64,000 nt of DNA from Planctomycetaceae bacterium (GTDB lineage Bacteria; Planctomycetota; Planctomycetia; Pirellulales; Lacipirellulaceae), in assembly GCA_003233055.1 (NCBI GenBank), contig QIKP01000039.1, positions 1 through 64,000 on the forward strand, in the 5' to 3' direction. How positions within the stretch are numbered: the stretch's first letter is position 1; each line of letters starts with the position of its first letter. Of this stretch, positions 46,776-57,250 are shown piece after piece. A program made the position numbers and the translations under genes. The notes under the pieces were generated by a model, which was given only the letters and a program-made list of their open reading frames with translations, made no database searches and was not told the origin of the DNA.

Positions 46776-49400
46776 CTACGCCTCGACGATCGACTGCAAA
46801 CAGTCGCGGATCTCGCGGCAGCGAGTTTCGCCGGTCGGCTTCGTTCCATCTCGTTCGCTCAAGTAGAAGACGTCGACGACTTGGTCGACATGGGTTCCGA
46901 TCTTTGCAAAGCGAATGTTCAGCGTGAGTTCATGGAGCGCTCGAGCCAAGTCGTAGAGAAGCCCCAGCCGGTCGAAGGCAAACACTTCGACGACCAGATA
47001 GTCGGGCGAAATCTCGGAGTCGATTCGGACTTCGATTGGCAGGTCGGTGAGCGACGAACTCTCTTCGTCTTGCTTACTTCCCCAGAGAGCACGGAAGGTC
47101 GGACGCTCTTCGCTGTCGACCGACTCGATGAGTGCTTGGACAATCTCTTGCAGGCGACTTTCTTCCGTCGGGCCATTCGACCGAGTATCCGTTGCTTGGT
47201 AGTGGAACAGAACGACGCCCTCCTCCAGCGGCACGGTCTCGGCCGCAAGGATGCTCATTCCACGACTACTCAAGACACCGGCCATCGACGAGAAGATGCC
47301 TCGGCCCGCTGCTTGGCGGACGCCGGCGGTGAACTCGACGGTATGCGAGTCGGCCAAGTTTCGCCCCCATGCCGTCGCAGCTCGTGGGTCGAGCTGCCAG
47401 ATTCGGCTCAACGTACTGGCGACTTCCATCGGTGTGCGCGAGGTGACAAACGACCGAGGAAGGGCACGAAACTGCAAATCGAACCAGGGGTCCTTTCTCT
47501 TCTCCTCCCCCAGTTCTTGCCAGATGGCTTCCCTGAACGCGGCGGTTTGCTCACGAGGAGTCCTCCGCTCCTCCTTCCCTCCATGCGCTTTCAACCGACG
47601 ATAGAAATCGCCGAGCATGTCGATCTTCCAATCGTTGAGCACCTCCGGGCCAACGGCGGCTAGATCCGCCAGGGTGAGCAGGTAGAGCATGTCGAGTTGC
47701 TCGCCGCCTCCAACTTCCTCGGCGAATTGCCGGATGAAATCGGGGTCGCTGGTGTCGCGGCGAAACGCCGCATGCGACATCTTGAGATGATCTCGCACGA
47801 GGCATGCCGCGACTTGGGTCGTCCCCTCGTCGAGGCCAAGCCGCTCGCCAATTCGGTGGACGATCTCGACGCCGCGCACGCAATGGTCCTCGGCATAGCC
47901 TTTCCCCAAGTCATGCACCAGCAGCACCAAATGCAACAGGCCTTTTCGGGTAAGTCCCCGATACGTTTCGCCCGCAAGATCGTTCCGTTTGCCCAGACGC
48001 GTCACCTCTTCCACCGCTTTGATGCAGTGTTCGTCCACCGTGTATTTGTGATAGCGATTGAACTGCAACAAATAGCGGGCATGGCTAAAGTCGGGGAGCA
48101 CTTTTTCAAGGATTCCCAGATCACGCATCCTCCGAAGCGCCTGCCCCAAGTCGGTGGGGTTTTCGAGTACTTCGAGAAACTGGGAGATGGTCTCCTCATC
48201 GAGGTCTGAAGAATAGCCTGGAGCCGCACGGTAGACGGAGTACCAAGTCCCCTGGGCGATGCGCTTGCCGTGAATGCGTGCCAAGTCGACCAATCGAATT
48301 GCCATGCTCAACCGAGCTTTGAGTTTAGCGGCGCCGCGTTGGGTCGCGGCGATCTCGCGCAACCCGACGCGAAAGTCGCCCGACACGCTCTTGCTGAGGA
48401 CCGGATCGAGTACTCGGGAAACAACCGGCGGCGGCGAAACAAGTTCGCAAAGCCGCATCGTGAGGAACGACACATGGTCCGTGTGCCGAAAATACTCTCG
48501 CATCAAGAGTTCTACCGGAAGCATTCCCTCGCGAGCACGAAACCCCCTGACTCCCGCGATTCGCATTTGTTCCGCCCGATTCAGCACGTCGTTCGCTCCG
48601 CCGGCCGCGAAATGCATCTCATTGCGAATCGCAAGCAGAAACTTCTGCGACGACATCAGACGGCGGTGATCGAACTTCGAGATCACCCCTTTAAGGAACA
48701 GCCGATTAGGATCGGGCTCCCCGCTCCGAGCGTACCAGAGCCATCGAAGCAAATGGATATCTCGCAGCCCTCCGGGGGAACGCTTGATGTTCGGCTCCAA
48801 GAGAAAGACCGTGTCGCCTACCTTGCGCCGTTCTTCTTGCCGGGCAGCGATGAAATCGCGGCACATGGTTTTCTGCCGATGCTGAACCATCTGGCGAAAG
48901 GCTGCCTTAAATTCCTCAAACAGGCTTAGCGACCCGATGAGAAGCCGGGCCTCGATGAGCGAAGTGCAGATCACCACGTCGGAGCGCGCCAGCAGAACCG
49001 CTTCGGCCGGTTCGCGCAAACTGTGTCCTGGCTGAAGTCCCGCGTCGTACAGGTCTTGGGTCAACCGCGTTACGAAGCCAAGCAGTTGGTCGTCGAGCCC
49101 CCCGGCATGAAGGATCATCAAGTCGACGTCGGAGTAGGGCGCGAGCTGCCGGCGGCCATATCCGCCGATCGCCACGAGCGCGACTCGCGAGCGCATTCCT
49201 TCGCCTTGTCCGGCGGGCAGATCGTCGATCGCCGCGTTGAACAGGAGCGTGAGAATGGCATCGACAGCAGCGGACCGGCGAGCGCACACCTCCACGCTCG
49301 CTAGTCCGCTCTTGTTCAGCCGGAGGCCGTTGTCCAGAGCGGCGTTCGCCTTATCGCGGGCTGCGAGCACGCTGGGGCGAAGTCGCACGGTGCTGGACAT
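46776..49400 (-). CDS. glnD: [Protein-PII] uridylyltransferase/uridylyl-removing enzyme
   Basis: VALVAIGGYGRRQLAPYSDVDLMIL nucleotidyltransferase motif, HD domain (LLVHDLGKGYAEDH), two C-terminal ACT domains. Confidence 0.95.
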   Translation of the reverse strand: MSSTVRLRPSVLAARDKANAALDNGLRLNKSGLASVEVCARRSAAVDAILTLLFNAAIDDLPAGQGEGMRSRVALVAIGGYGRRQLAPYSDVDLMILHAGGLDDQLLGFVTRLTQDLYDAGLQPGHSLREPAEAVLLARSDVVICTSLIEARLLIGSLSLFEEFKAAFRQMVQHRQKTMCRDFIAARQEERRKVGDTVFLLEPNIKRSPGGLRDIHLLRWLWYARSGEPDPNRLFLKGVISKFDHRRLMSSQKFLLAIRNEMHFAAGGANDVLNRAEQMRIAGVRGFRAREGMLPVELLMREYFRHTDHVSFLTMRLCELVSPPPVVSRVLDPVLSKSVSGDFRVGLREIAATQRGAAKLKARLSMAIRLVDLARIHGKRIAQGTWYSVYRAAPGYSSDLDEETISQFLEVLENPTDLGQALRRMRDLGILEKVLPDFSHARYLLQFNRYHKYTVDEHCIKAVEEVTRLGKRNDLAGETYRGLTRKGLLHLVLLVHDLGKGYAEDHCVRGVEIVHRIGERLGLDEGTTQVAACLVRDHLKMSHAAFRRDTSDPDFIRQFAEEVGGGEQLDMLYLLTLADLAAVGPEVLNDWKIDMLGDFYRRLKAHGGKEERRTPREQTAAFREAIWQELGEEKRKDPWFDLQFRALPRSFVTSRTPMEVASTLSRIWQLDPRAATAWGRNLADSHTVEFTAGVRQAAGRGIFSSMAGVLSSRGMSILAAETVPLEEGVVLFHYQATDTRSNGPTEESRLQEIVQALIESVDSEERPTFRALWGSKQDEESSSLTDLPIEVRIDSEISPDYLVVEVFAFDRLGLLYDLARALHELTLNIRFAKIGTHVDQVVDVFYLSERDGTKPTGETRCREIRDCLQSIVEA

Positions 49401-49484
49401 GCGGTGGCCACTGCTTGGGGAAAAGAAAGGAGCTAGGCTTGAGCCGAGAGCAACGACGCTCGGTTCAAGGTCGTTCGATCGGCG

Positions 49485-49835
<351 letters not shown>

Positions 49836-49909
49836 TTAATGGAGGTTGCTTGCTCTACCGATCGCCAAACACCGGCAGTGCATCTATTGTAACAAAGAGG
49901 AAGCCTGCT

Positions 49910-49950
49910 GGGAGCCGGGCCGGTGTTTTTTTAAGCCAGCCCGGCTCTCC
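49910..49950 (-). terminator. Strong inverted repeat immediately 3' of amtB (possible terminator/attenuator)
   Basis: GGGAGCCGGGCCGG-tgtttttttaag-CCAGCCCGGCTCTCC; the T-run is in the loop, so it is not a classic terminator. Confidence 0.45.
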
Positions 49951-49959
49951 TGCTCGGCT

Positions 49960-51414
49960 TTAGAACAAGATATATCCTTCTTCCTCGTGCTGACTCAGGT
50001 CGAGTCCCTGCCGCTCTGCCGCTTCGTCGACTCGGAGGCCAATCACCATGTCAACGATTTTGAGGAGAACGAAAGTGACGACGAGGCTGTAAATCCAAGT
50101 GACCGCCACAGCAACGATCTGCCCGACAAGAATGCGGGTGTCTCCTCCCGTTTCGAGGAGGCCCAGCTTATTGCCATCGTCGATGTCCCAGCACGCACGA
50201 GTGGCGAAGACTCCGGTGAGGATCGCTCCGAGTGTTCCACCGATACCATGGACGCCAAACGCATCGAGCGAATCGTCGTAGCCAAACGCTTGCTTGAGCT
50301 TGCTACAAGAAAACGCGCAGACAACGCCGGCGATGGCTCCCATGGCCAAGGCAGGCATCGTGTTGACGAACCCAGCGGCAGGAGTGATGCAAACCAACCC
50401 GGCAACCGCGCCCGACGCGGTCCCTAGAACACTAGGCTTGCCCCGCAAGATCCATTCGTAGAGAGCCCACGACACAGCACCTGCTGCCGCGGAAAAATGA
50501 GTTACCGCAAAGGCACTGGTCGTCAGGCCATCGCTCAACAATTCGCTGCCTGCGTTAAACCCGAACCAACCGACCCACAGCATCGCTGCACCAAGTACGG
50601 TGTAAGTCAGGTTATGGGGACGCATGTCATCCTGGCCGAACCCAACACGACGACCCAGCACGAGCGCACAAACTAGCGCCGAGACACCGGAGCTAATATG
50701 CACCACCGTTCCGCCAGCGAAGTCGAGCGCGCCACCGGCCCAAGAAGTTCCCTTCCCGGCTTGAATGTCAGCGGTCGTATTGAAGGCAAGAATGCCACCA
50801 TCCCATACCCAATGGCAGAGCGGGCAGTAGACGACGGTGCCCCAAAGCACGAGGAACACGACCATCGCACTGAATTTCATTCGCTCGGCAAAGGCACCGC
50901 AAATGAGCGCTGGGGTGATGATGAAAAACATGCCTTGAAACAGCATGTGGGTAAGCGTGGAGATCGGAATTTCGGGATCGAAAAGGGGCGTCTCAGCTTG
51001 GCCCGTCGCGTCGTTCCAGTAACGCTCCACTCCCTGCATGAAGAGGTATTCGCCATCACCGACGTACAGCCCTCCGCCGCCAAACGCAAGCGAATAGCCG
51101 TAGAGCGCCCACAGTACGGTCATCAGTCCCATCAGAAATAGGCACTGCATCATCACGCTCAGGACGTTCTTCTTGCGAACCAAGCCACCATAGAAGAGGG
51201 CAAGGCCAGGCGCGGTCATGAACAGCACCAACGCACAGCAAGTGAGCATCCAGGCGGTATGGCCAGCAAACTCTCCCTGGTCGACCGACTCGCACGTCAG
51301 CACGGGGGCCGCAGAGTCAGGAGAGTCTTCCTGGGCAATAACAGGGGATGTGGCGAGAAAAACGCCGAGCAACGCAATCGCAAACAAGCGACGGCAATGA
51401 GCGGATTGGCCCAT
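49960..51414 (-). CDS. amtB: Ammonium transporter
   Basis: WMLTCCALVLFMTAPGLALFYGGLVRKKNVLSVMMQC, DFAGGTVVHISSGVSALVCALVLG, FGVHGIGGTLGAILTGVFA; start 51414 with SD gaggaggtg. Confidence 0.97.
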   Translation of the reverse strand: MGQSAHCRRLFAIALLGVFLATSPVIAQEDSPDSAAPVLTCESVDQGEFAGHTAWMLTCCALVLFMTAPGLALFYGGLVRKKNVLSVMMQCLFLMGLMTVLWALYGYSLAFGGGGLYVGDGEYLFMQGVERYWNDATGQAETPLFDPEIPISTLTHMLFQGMFFIITPALICGAFAERMKFSAMVVFLVLWGTVVYCPLCHWVWDGGILAFNTTADIQAGKGTSWAGGALDFAGGTVVHISSGVSALVCALVLGRRVGFGQDDMRPHNLTYTVLGAAMLWVGWFGFNAGSELLSDGLTTSAFAVTHFSAAAGAVSWALYEWILRGKPSVLGTASGAVAGLVCITPAAGFVNTMPALAMGAIAGVVCAFSCSKLKQAFGYDDSLDAFGVHGIGGTLGAILTGVFATRACWDIDDGNKLGLLETGGDTRILVGQIVAVAVTWIYSLVVTFVLLKIVDMVIGLRVDEAAERQGLDLSQHEEEGYILF

Positions 51415-51629
51415 CGTCTTCACCTCCTCAATACCAAGATACGGATTGGTTGAGTAGGAGACGCCGCCTTGGAAGCCATACAATCGACCACCACGCCCTA
51501 CAGCAAGAGAGCCGAGTATAGTCGAACCGCACCGAGAAAGTAAAGGGGTGCCGACTCGCTATTTTTAGGCGCTATTGTTTCTGGCGATATTGCTCCAAAT
51601 GAAGAAGGGTCAGCGACCAGGGGGAGAAA

Positions 51630-52211
51630 TTACTTGGCAACCTTTTGCCAAGGGACATCCTCCTCGCCTCCAATCTGATTGACAGCCCGTGTCAGAACGA
51701 ACAACAGGTCGCTCAGCCGATTGAGGTAGAGAAGCGCCTCGGATCGCAACTCGGCTTCTCGAAACAACGTCACCACCAGCCGTTCCGCACGTCGGCAAAC
51801 AGCCCGAGCGACATGCAGTCTGGCGGCTGCGGGGCAACCACCCGGTAAGATGAACGCCTTGAGTGGTGGCAACTCCTCCTGCCATCGGTCGATCGCCCTT
51901 TCGAGCGTCTCGGTATGCCGAGGCCCGAGCAAGTCGGTTCTCTTCGCCGCCGGCTCGGGAGTGGCGATCTCCGCGCCAAGGTCGAAGAGCTCGTTCTGCA
52001 CTCGACCCACTAGCTGGTCGATTTCGCCGAGTGGGTCGGGCTCGCGGGGCGATTTTTTCATGGCCACCAATTCAGCTCGAACCACCCCCAACTGGGCGTT
52101 CAGTTCGTCGACGGTCCCGCACGCTTCGATTCGCAAGTGATCCTTCGCCACGCGCTCGCCACCATAGAGCGAAGTCTCTCCCCCGTCGCCTGTTTTAGTG
52201 TAGATCTTCAT
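51630..52211 (-). CDS. Cob(I)alamin adenosyltransferase (PduO type)
   Basis: MKIYTKTGDGGETSLYGGERVAKDHLRIEACGTVDELNAQLG, FILPGGCPAAARLHVARAVCRRAER, YLNRLSDLLFVLTRAVN. Confidence 0.95.
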   Translation of the reverse strand: MKIYTKTGDGGETSLYGGERVAKDHLRIEACGTVDELNAQLGVVRAELVAMKKSPREPDPLGEIDQLVGRVQNELFDLGAEIATPEPAAKRTDLLGPRHTETLERAIDRWQEELPPLKAFILPGGCPAAARLHVARAVCRRAERLVVTLFREAELRSEALLYLNRLSDLLFVLTRAVNQIGGEEDVPWQKVAK

Positions 52212-52307
52212 CGTCTTTATCGTAGGAGGAAATGTCCCGTGTTACAACGCGCAGCACCCGCGTTTCCATCGGTCCCGAGCAATTCGTCGCGGAGGGGCGC
52301 CAACATG

Positions 52308-52351
52308 CCAACGAGCTACGCCTCGCCGGGGGCCGCGTAGCTCGTCGGCTA
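52308..52351. repeat. Degenerate/expanded REP-like hairpin (GCCAACGAGCTACGC...GCGTAGCTCGTCGGC)
   Basis: About 15-nt arms with one mismatch; built from one consensus-like copy plus an inverted half copy. Confidence 0.7.
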
Positions 52352-52389
52352 TTGGCGCAATGGAAGTGGTTGGCGAAGCACGTTTTTTC

Positions 52390-53730
52390 TCAGGCCGCCG
52401 AGAGGGTCGGCAGCGGTTTCTGAATACTGAGGTTGGACCTCTTTTCCAGGTCGAGAATCTCCGGCGTGGCCTCGGTCTCTCCGACTCGCCAGGCTTCGAC
52501 GATCGGCCGGTAGTAATTCGAGGCGTTGGCGCGCAAAACACGTGCGACTCGGTCATCGGAGAGCCTCACGTACGATCCAATAGGAAAGAGTGAAATCGTC
52601 TTCAGCAGCGCTCGGACGGACGAACTATCGAACTGCCCCGACTTGACTCCGTGGAGCATGTATTCGACGGCATAGTAAGGCATGAGCGCAGGCCGGTGGG
52701 GGCGGGGGGAGACCAGCGCGACATAAACGTCGGCAATGGCCGCCACCTTGGAAGCGTCGTGAATCGCCTTCCCTTTTCGTTTTCGTGGATAGCCCGATCC
52801 GTCGCATCGTTCGTGGAGTTGGTAGGCGACCATTCGGCTCGCCAGTGGTACTTGGCCCAGGTGGTCTTCCAAGAGATCGAACGTATGGAAGGGATGGGGG
52901 CTAATCAGGTCGAATTGCTTGTCGTCGAGAACGACATCTTTGCTGTGGAGATGAGCCGGCACGTTGACCATTCCGACGTCATGCATCAAGCATCCGACGC
53001 CCAGTTCGACCAAGGTCTTCCTATCCCATCCGAGGTTGACGCCGACCGCCGTGGCGAGCATGGCCGTGTGCAGACTATGGTGCCCCGGGTAGCCATCGCC
53101 AACGGGATTGGCACCGAGACGTACGAAAAGATCGATGTCCTGCGTTGCCTGCACGAGCGTCTCGCGAACGATGGTTTCGTGGGCGTCGCCGACGATCGAC
53201 CTTCCCTCTTCTAAAGTCGCAACAAGCGATTCGACCTGCTGCGTCGAGGCAAGAAATTTTTCGGAAATTTTTGCCTCGGTCTCGGGATGGTACGGGAGCG
53301 CGCCGAGCTTGACGATCACGTTCGAGAAGGGAACCCCCGTCGGCCGGACGGCGAGCCGATCGCCCTGCGTCACGGCCTCGTCGATCAATTGGCTTGCTTT
53401 GGTTTGAATCAAGCATTCGTTCGTGCTTCGGGCACGGAGTGGCTTGGTGGCGACCCCTTGTGGCTGGCCGACTTGGGGACGTTGGTGGTCAACCGGTCGA
53501 GGGCGAGCAGGCAATGCCGAAGGAGCAATAAGACGCGCGTTGCCGGCGCAGTCGGAGGGAGCCTCCTCCAGCCGGATGGCGCGGTAATGGGTGCCACAGC
53601 GGACGCAGGCCCAACTCTGCCCCTTCTCCCCCGCACGAATCGGGCGTATCGGGAGCGGTAGCCGGCATTGGACGCATGCCGCGGTGAGCGAAACCTCTGC
53701 GACAGCGTTTCCGCTGAGCAAGCTGGACAT
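52390..53730 (-). CDS. HD-GYP domain protein (probable c-di-GMP phosphodiesterase) with N-terminal zinc-ribbon-like CxxC pairs
   Basis: HHSLHTAMLATAVG, LMHDVGMVNVP, HPFHTFDLL, HERCDGSGYPRKRKG; CVQC...CVRC near N-terminus. Confidence 0.9.
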   Translation of the reverse strand: MSSLLSGNAVAEVSLTAACVQCRLPLPIRPIRAGEKGQSWACVRCGTHYRAIRLEEAPSDCAGNARLIAPSALPARPRPVDHQRPQVGQPQGVATKPLRARSTNECLIQTKASQLIDEAVTQGDRLAVRPTGVPFSNVIVKLGALPYHPETEAKISEKFLASTQQVESLVATLEEGRSIVGDAHETIVRETLVQATQDIDLFVRLGANPVGDGYPGHHSLHTAMLATAVGVNLGWDRKTLVELGVGCLMHDVGMVNVPAHLHSKDVVLDDKQFDLISPHPFHTFDLLEDHLGQVPLASRMVAYQLHERCDGSGYPRKRKGKAIHDASKVAAIADVYVALVSPRPHRPALMPYYAVEYMLHGVKSGQFDSSSVRALLKTISLFPIGSYVRLSDDRVARVLRANASNYYRPIVEAWRVGETEATPEILDLEKRSNLSIQKPLPTLSAA

Positions 53731-53996
53731 GGTGCTAGACTCTTACTGGTGCATTGCTTCTCTCGGCTGGCGTAGCCGCTAAAGCGGGCGTGCCGGGCGG
53801 GGATCATAGGAGAAGGGCCCCTGCCTCGAAAACACCAATCGGGCCCGATCCGATCGACTTGGTTGAAAATCGCCGTCAAATTCCGCAAAATAGTGAAAAT
53901 AAGCAAAGTAGGGTCAGCCCGCGCACTCCCCCTCGGGCCTTCCTGCTTCACTTCCCGTCCCATCCTTCCCCCATTTTCCCTCGGAAGTCCCGTCCC

Positions 53997-55706
53997 ATGA
54001 AGAACTCTCTGCTCCTGAACACCTCTTCTGAAACCGGGAAAAGCGGCGTTCCCGCTGGATGCTTTCGCATCCTGTTCGCCCGTTCGGGAGATCGACTTCG
54101 GCTCGGTTTGTTGCTTGCGATGCTCGTTGCATCGGCGGACAGGGTGGGTGCCGAAAAGCCCCCCTCGGAGCCCGCCAACGCAGCGACCCGTAGCAACAAC
54201 ACGGAGGGCGAGTCGCTAGAAAACGGGGCCGAAAGTGATGGGGAGAAGGACGAGGAAAGCAAGGACAACGAAAACAACGACGAGGAGAGCGACCGCGAGA
54301 CGCTCACGATCCAACTTGCGCCGTTCAAAATCAGCCACGAGTCGGACGTCCGATTCGTGGCGAGCAAGATGGCCCCGGTAAAACTCGAACCGAAGGCATG
54401 GGAGGATTTCGAGATCGTCGAAGTGGTCTCGCACGGCGCTACGGTCCGTCAAGGAGAGGTGGTGGTTCGCTTTGACGGCAAGGAACTGAAAGAAGCGATC
54501 GAGGAACTGGAACTGAACCAACGCCTGGAAGAACTGGCCCTTATCCAATCCGAACAGGAGCTGCCGCGGCTCGAGAAATCGATCCGTGAGAACTTCGAGC
54601 GAGCCGAACGAACACTCGCCGAAGCCCTCCTGGACTACGACCACTACCAGCAAACGGGCCGCGATTTGATGCTCCAGGGAATTGAGATGAGCCTCCAGGG
54701 GACGCAGCAGCACGTCGAGTCGGTACGTGAGGAACTCCGACAACTGGAGAAAATGTATGAGGCGGATGATCTTACCGAAGAGACGGAGGAAATCATTCTC
54801 AAACGACAACGAGCGGCCGTCGAGCAGGCAGAATACTCCCTGAAACAGGCGAAGGTTGCTCACGCCCGAAACCTCGAAGTCTTTGTCCCCCGTTATGACA
54901 TTCAAGAGAAAGAGTACGTCGACGACGTGCGGATGGAGTTGGAGCGGGCAAGGACTGCGATGGAAACCGAGATAAGCCAAGCCCGATATGAGCTGGAGAA
55001 GGCGAGACGCGAGCAAGCCGAGTCCTTGGAGAAGCACGCCGAGCTGACGAGTGATCTCGGACAGCTCACGCTCCGCGCCCCGTCGGATGGCGTCGTCTAC
55101 TATGGAGAATGCGAGGAAGGCGAATGGACGGAGATGGCGGACCTCGTAGGCAGCCTCCAGCCCAAAGAGAGCGTGGAGGTCGACTCGATCGTGATGACCA
55201 TCGTTCAGCCCCGCCCCCTCTATGCCCTCTCGAGCGTCGAGGAATCGCATCGGCCAAGTGTTCGACTGGGCCTTTCGGCGTCGATCCAACCGACCGCGAT
55301 AGGGAGCGCCAAGCTTTCAGCCACCATCTCCCAACTGTCGAGCATTCCTGTCGACGACGACAAGTTCTCCATGGAATTGAAGCTCCACGGGAACGACCAG
55401 CCCGAGTGGCTTGTTGCGGGCATGACCGGGAAGGTGAAAATCACGACCTACGCCAAGGCCGAGGCGATCGTCGTTCCCCAGGCGGCCGTTCATGAAGACG
55501 AAACGAACGACGACTCGAATTACGTCTGGATCGTCCAGGAGGGCGACCTCGAGAAACGGCCAGTCGTGACGGGCCGAACGAAGGGAGACGACATCGAGAT
55601 TACCGACGGGTTGGAAGAGGGGGAGGTCCTCTCGCTCGAGGAAGAAGACGACAAAGTAGAAGACGAGGACCAGGAAAACGAAGACAAGGACGACGAAGAT
55701 GAATAG
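53997..55706 (+). CDS. HlyD-family/RND-type periplasmic adaptor with highly acidic N- and C-terminal tails
   Basis: VSHGATVRQGEVVVRFDGKEL lipoyl half, long coiled coil, LTLRAPSDGVVYYGE, VPQAAVHEDETNDDSNYVWIVQEGDLEKRPVVTG. Confidence 0.85.
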   Translation: MKNSLLLNTSSETGKSGVPAGCFRILFARSGDRLRLGLLLAMLVASADRVGAEKPPSEPANAATRSNNTEGESLENGAESDGEKDEESKDNENNDEESDRETLTIQLAPFKISHESDVRFVASKMAPVKLEPKAWEDFEIVEVVSHGATVRQGEVVVRFDGKELKEAIEELELNQRLEELALIQSEQELPRLEKSIRENFERAERTLAEALLDYDHYQQTGRDLMLQGIEMSLQGTQQHVESVREELRQLEKMYEADDLTEETEEIILKRQRAAVEQAEYSLKQAKVAHARNLEVFVPRYDIQEKEYVDDVRMELERARTAMETEISQARYELEKARREQAESLEKHAELTSDLGQLTLRAPSDGVVYYGECEEGEWTEMADLVGSLQPKESVEVDSIVMTIVQPRPLYALSSVEESHRPSVRLGLSASIQPTAIGSAKLSATISQLSSIPVDDDKFSMELKLHGNDQPEWLVAGMTGKVKITTYAKAEAIVVPQAAVHEDETNDDSNYVWIVQEGDLEKRPVVTGRTKGDDIEITDGLEEGEVLSLEEEDDKVEDEDQENEDKDDEDE

Positions 55707-56928
55707 GAAAGCAACGGTGCGGAGCGTGGCGATGGCGTTCGCGCTGCTGGTATTGGGCAAAGCGATCGCGGTCGAAGCGGACAAGGGCGTCGCTTCGCCT
55801 CCGATTTCGCCGTTGGCCACCACCGGCCCGGTCCCGCATGCCATCGTGGCTCCGTCCCAGAAAACGATCCGGGCGTCGATCGAGCGGGGCGTCGATTTTT
55901 TGCTTCGTGACCAGCGGCCAAGTGGTGGCTGGGGAAGCGCGGAACAGACGAAAGGTTTGAACATCTACGCCCCGGTGCCTGGAGCGCACCATGCCTTTCG
56001 CACGGCCGTCTGTGGATTGGTGGTCGAAGCCTTGGTGGAGGCGGAGCCACGCCTCACGGGCGACTTGAAGCTTCGGGTCACCAAGGCGATCGATCGGGGC
56101 GAAAAGTGGCTACTCGAAAATGCGGACGACGTGCGCCGCGCAGAAATGGACGCCCTCTACAATACTTGGGGGCATTCCTTCGGCACGACCGGGCTGGTGC
56201 GGCTCTACCAGCGAGCCGAAGGGGACGACCCGCGGCAGGAGAAGCTCCGAGAGGCGATTGAAATTCAGGTCGAAAAACTCCACCGCTACGCCTTCGTCAA
56301 TGGCGGATGGGGCTACTACGACTTCGAACACCATACCCAAGTCCCGGGGGGGAGCCCCAATAGTTTTACGACGGCGACCGCGCTGATCTCGCTGCGTCAG
56401 GCTCAAGCGATGGGCGTGGAGTTTCCTCAAAAGGAGATTGGCGAGGCGATCGCATCGATCCAGCGGCAACGGAATCCTGACTTCACTTACGCCTATGGCG
56501 AGTACTTGCGGATGCGGCCAATGCGGCCGATCAACCGGGCCGGGGGTAGCCTTGGTCGCTCGCAAGCCTGCAATCTTGCTTTGCGACTCTACGGCGATAA
56601 GCGAGTAACGGACGAAGTGCTCAAGACCTGGCTCAACCGACTCTTTGCCCGAAATGGATGGCTTAGCCTCGGCCGCAAACGCCCCCGCCCTCATGAGTCG
56701 CACTTCGCGGTGGCGGGTTACTTTTACTACTACGGGCACTACTACGCCAGCAAGACGATCGAGCAGCTTCCGGAGGCGGAACGCCCTCATTTCCAGGATC
56801 ATCTCGCGAACATTCTGATCCCTTTGCAAGAAAAAGGGGGGAGTTGGTGGGACTTTCCGTTCTACAACTACCACCAGCAATACGGCACCGCGATGGCCGT
56901 GACGTCTCTACTCCACTGCGAGCGGTAG
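55699..56928 (+). CDS. Prenyltransferase/squalene-oxidase repeat protein
   Basis: SIERGVDFLLRDQRPSGGWGSAE, FVNGGWGYYDFEHHTQVPGGSPNSFTTATALISLRQA; ATG overlaps the upstream gene's 3' end. Confidence 0.82.
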   Translation: MNRKATVRSVAMAFALLVLGKAIAVEADKGVASPPISPLATTGPVPHAIVAPSQKTIRASIERGVDFLLRDQRPSGGWGSAEQTKGLNIYAPVPGAHHAFRTAVCGLVVEALVEAEPRLTGDLKLRVTKAIDRGEKWLLENADDVRRAEMDALYNTWGHSFGTTGLVRLYQRAEGDDPRQEKLREAIEIQVEKLHRYAFVNGGWGYYDFEHHTQVPGGSPNSFTTATALISLRQAQAMGVEFPQKEIGEAIASIQRQRNPDFTYAYGEYLRMRPMRPINRAGGSLGRSQACNLALRLYGDKRVTDEVLKTWLNRLFARNGWLSLGRKRPRPHESHFAVAGYFYYYGHYYASKTIEQLPEAERPHFQDHLANILIPLQEKGGSWWDFPFYNYHQQYGTAMAVTSLLHCER

Positions 56929-57250
56929 CCTCGCCCCCGGTGGTTGGGGGGGCACGCGTGCCACGATGTCGCGGATCGGCTACGTCTCGCGGCATTTCGA
57001 CCGTCGGTTGCGGTATTTTCGCTACGTCGCTTCCAACTTCTGCCACCCGAGTCGGGTCGTGCCGATTGCGCCCCTGACGGGTGGTGTCGATTTCTCTGTC
57101 GAGACGGGATCGACTTTCAACGCATCGCCTGGGGTGAACTAGGATTGAGTGGACACCCATTCCGCGAGCTGCATTCTCCCCGCCCTGGGGTCCCCCGGGT
57201 CGGGGAGAACCTGGCTCGCTGATCCCCACCTGAAATATCGAGAATTGTCG

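Noticed and set aside
54216-55289. 357-aa - strand ORF rich in L/F
   Set aside because: Antisense to the HlyD coiled coil; the Leu-rich pattern is the complement of Glu/Lys codons.
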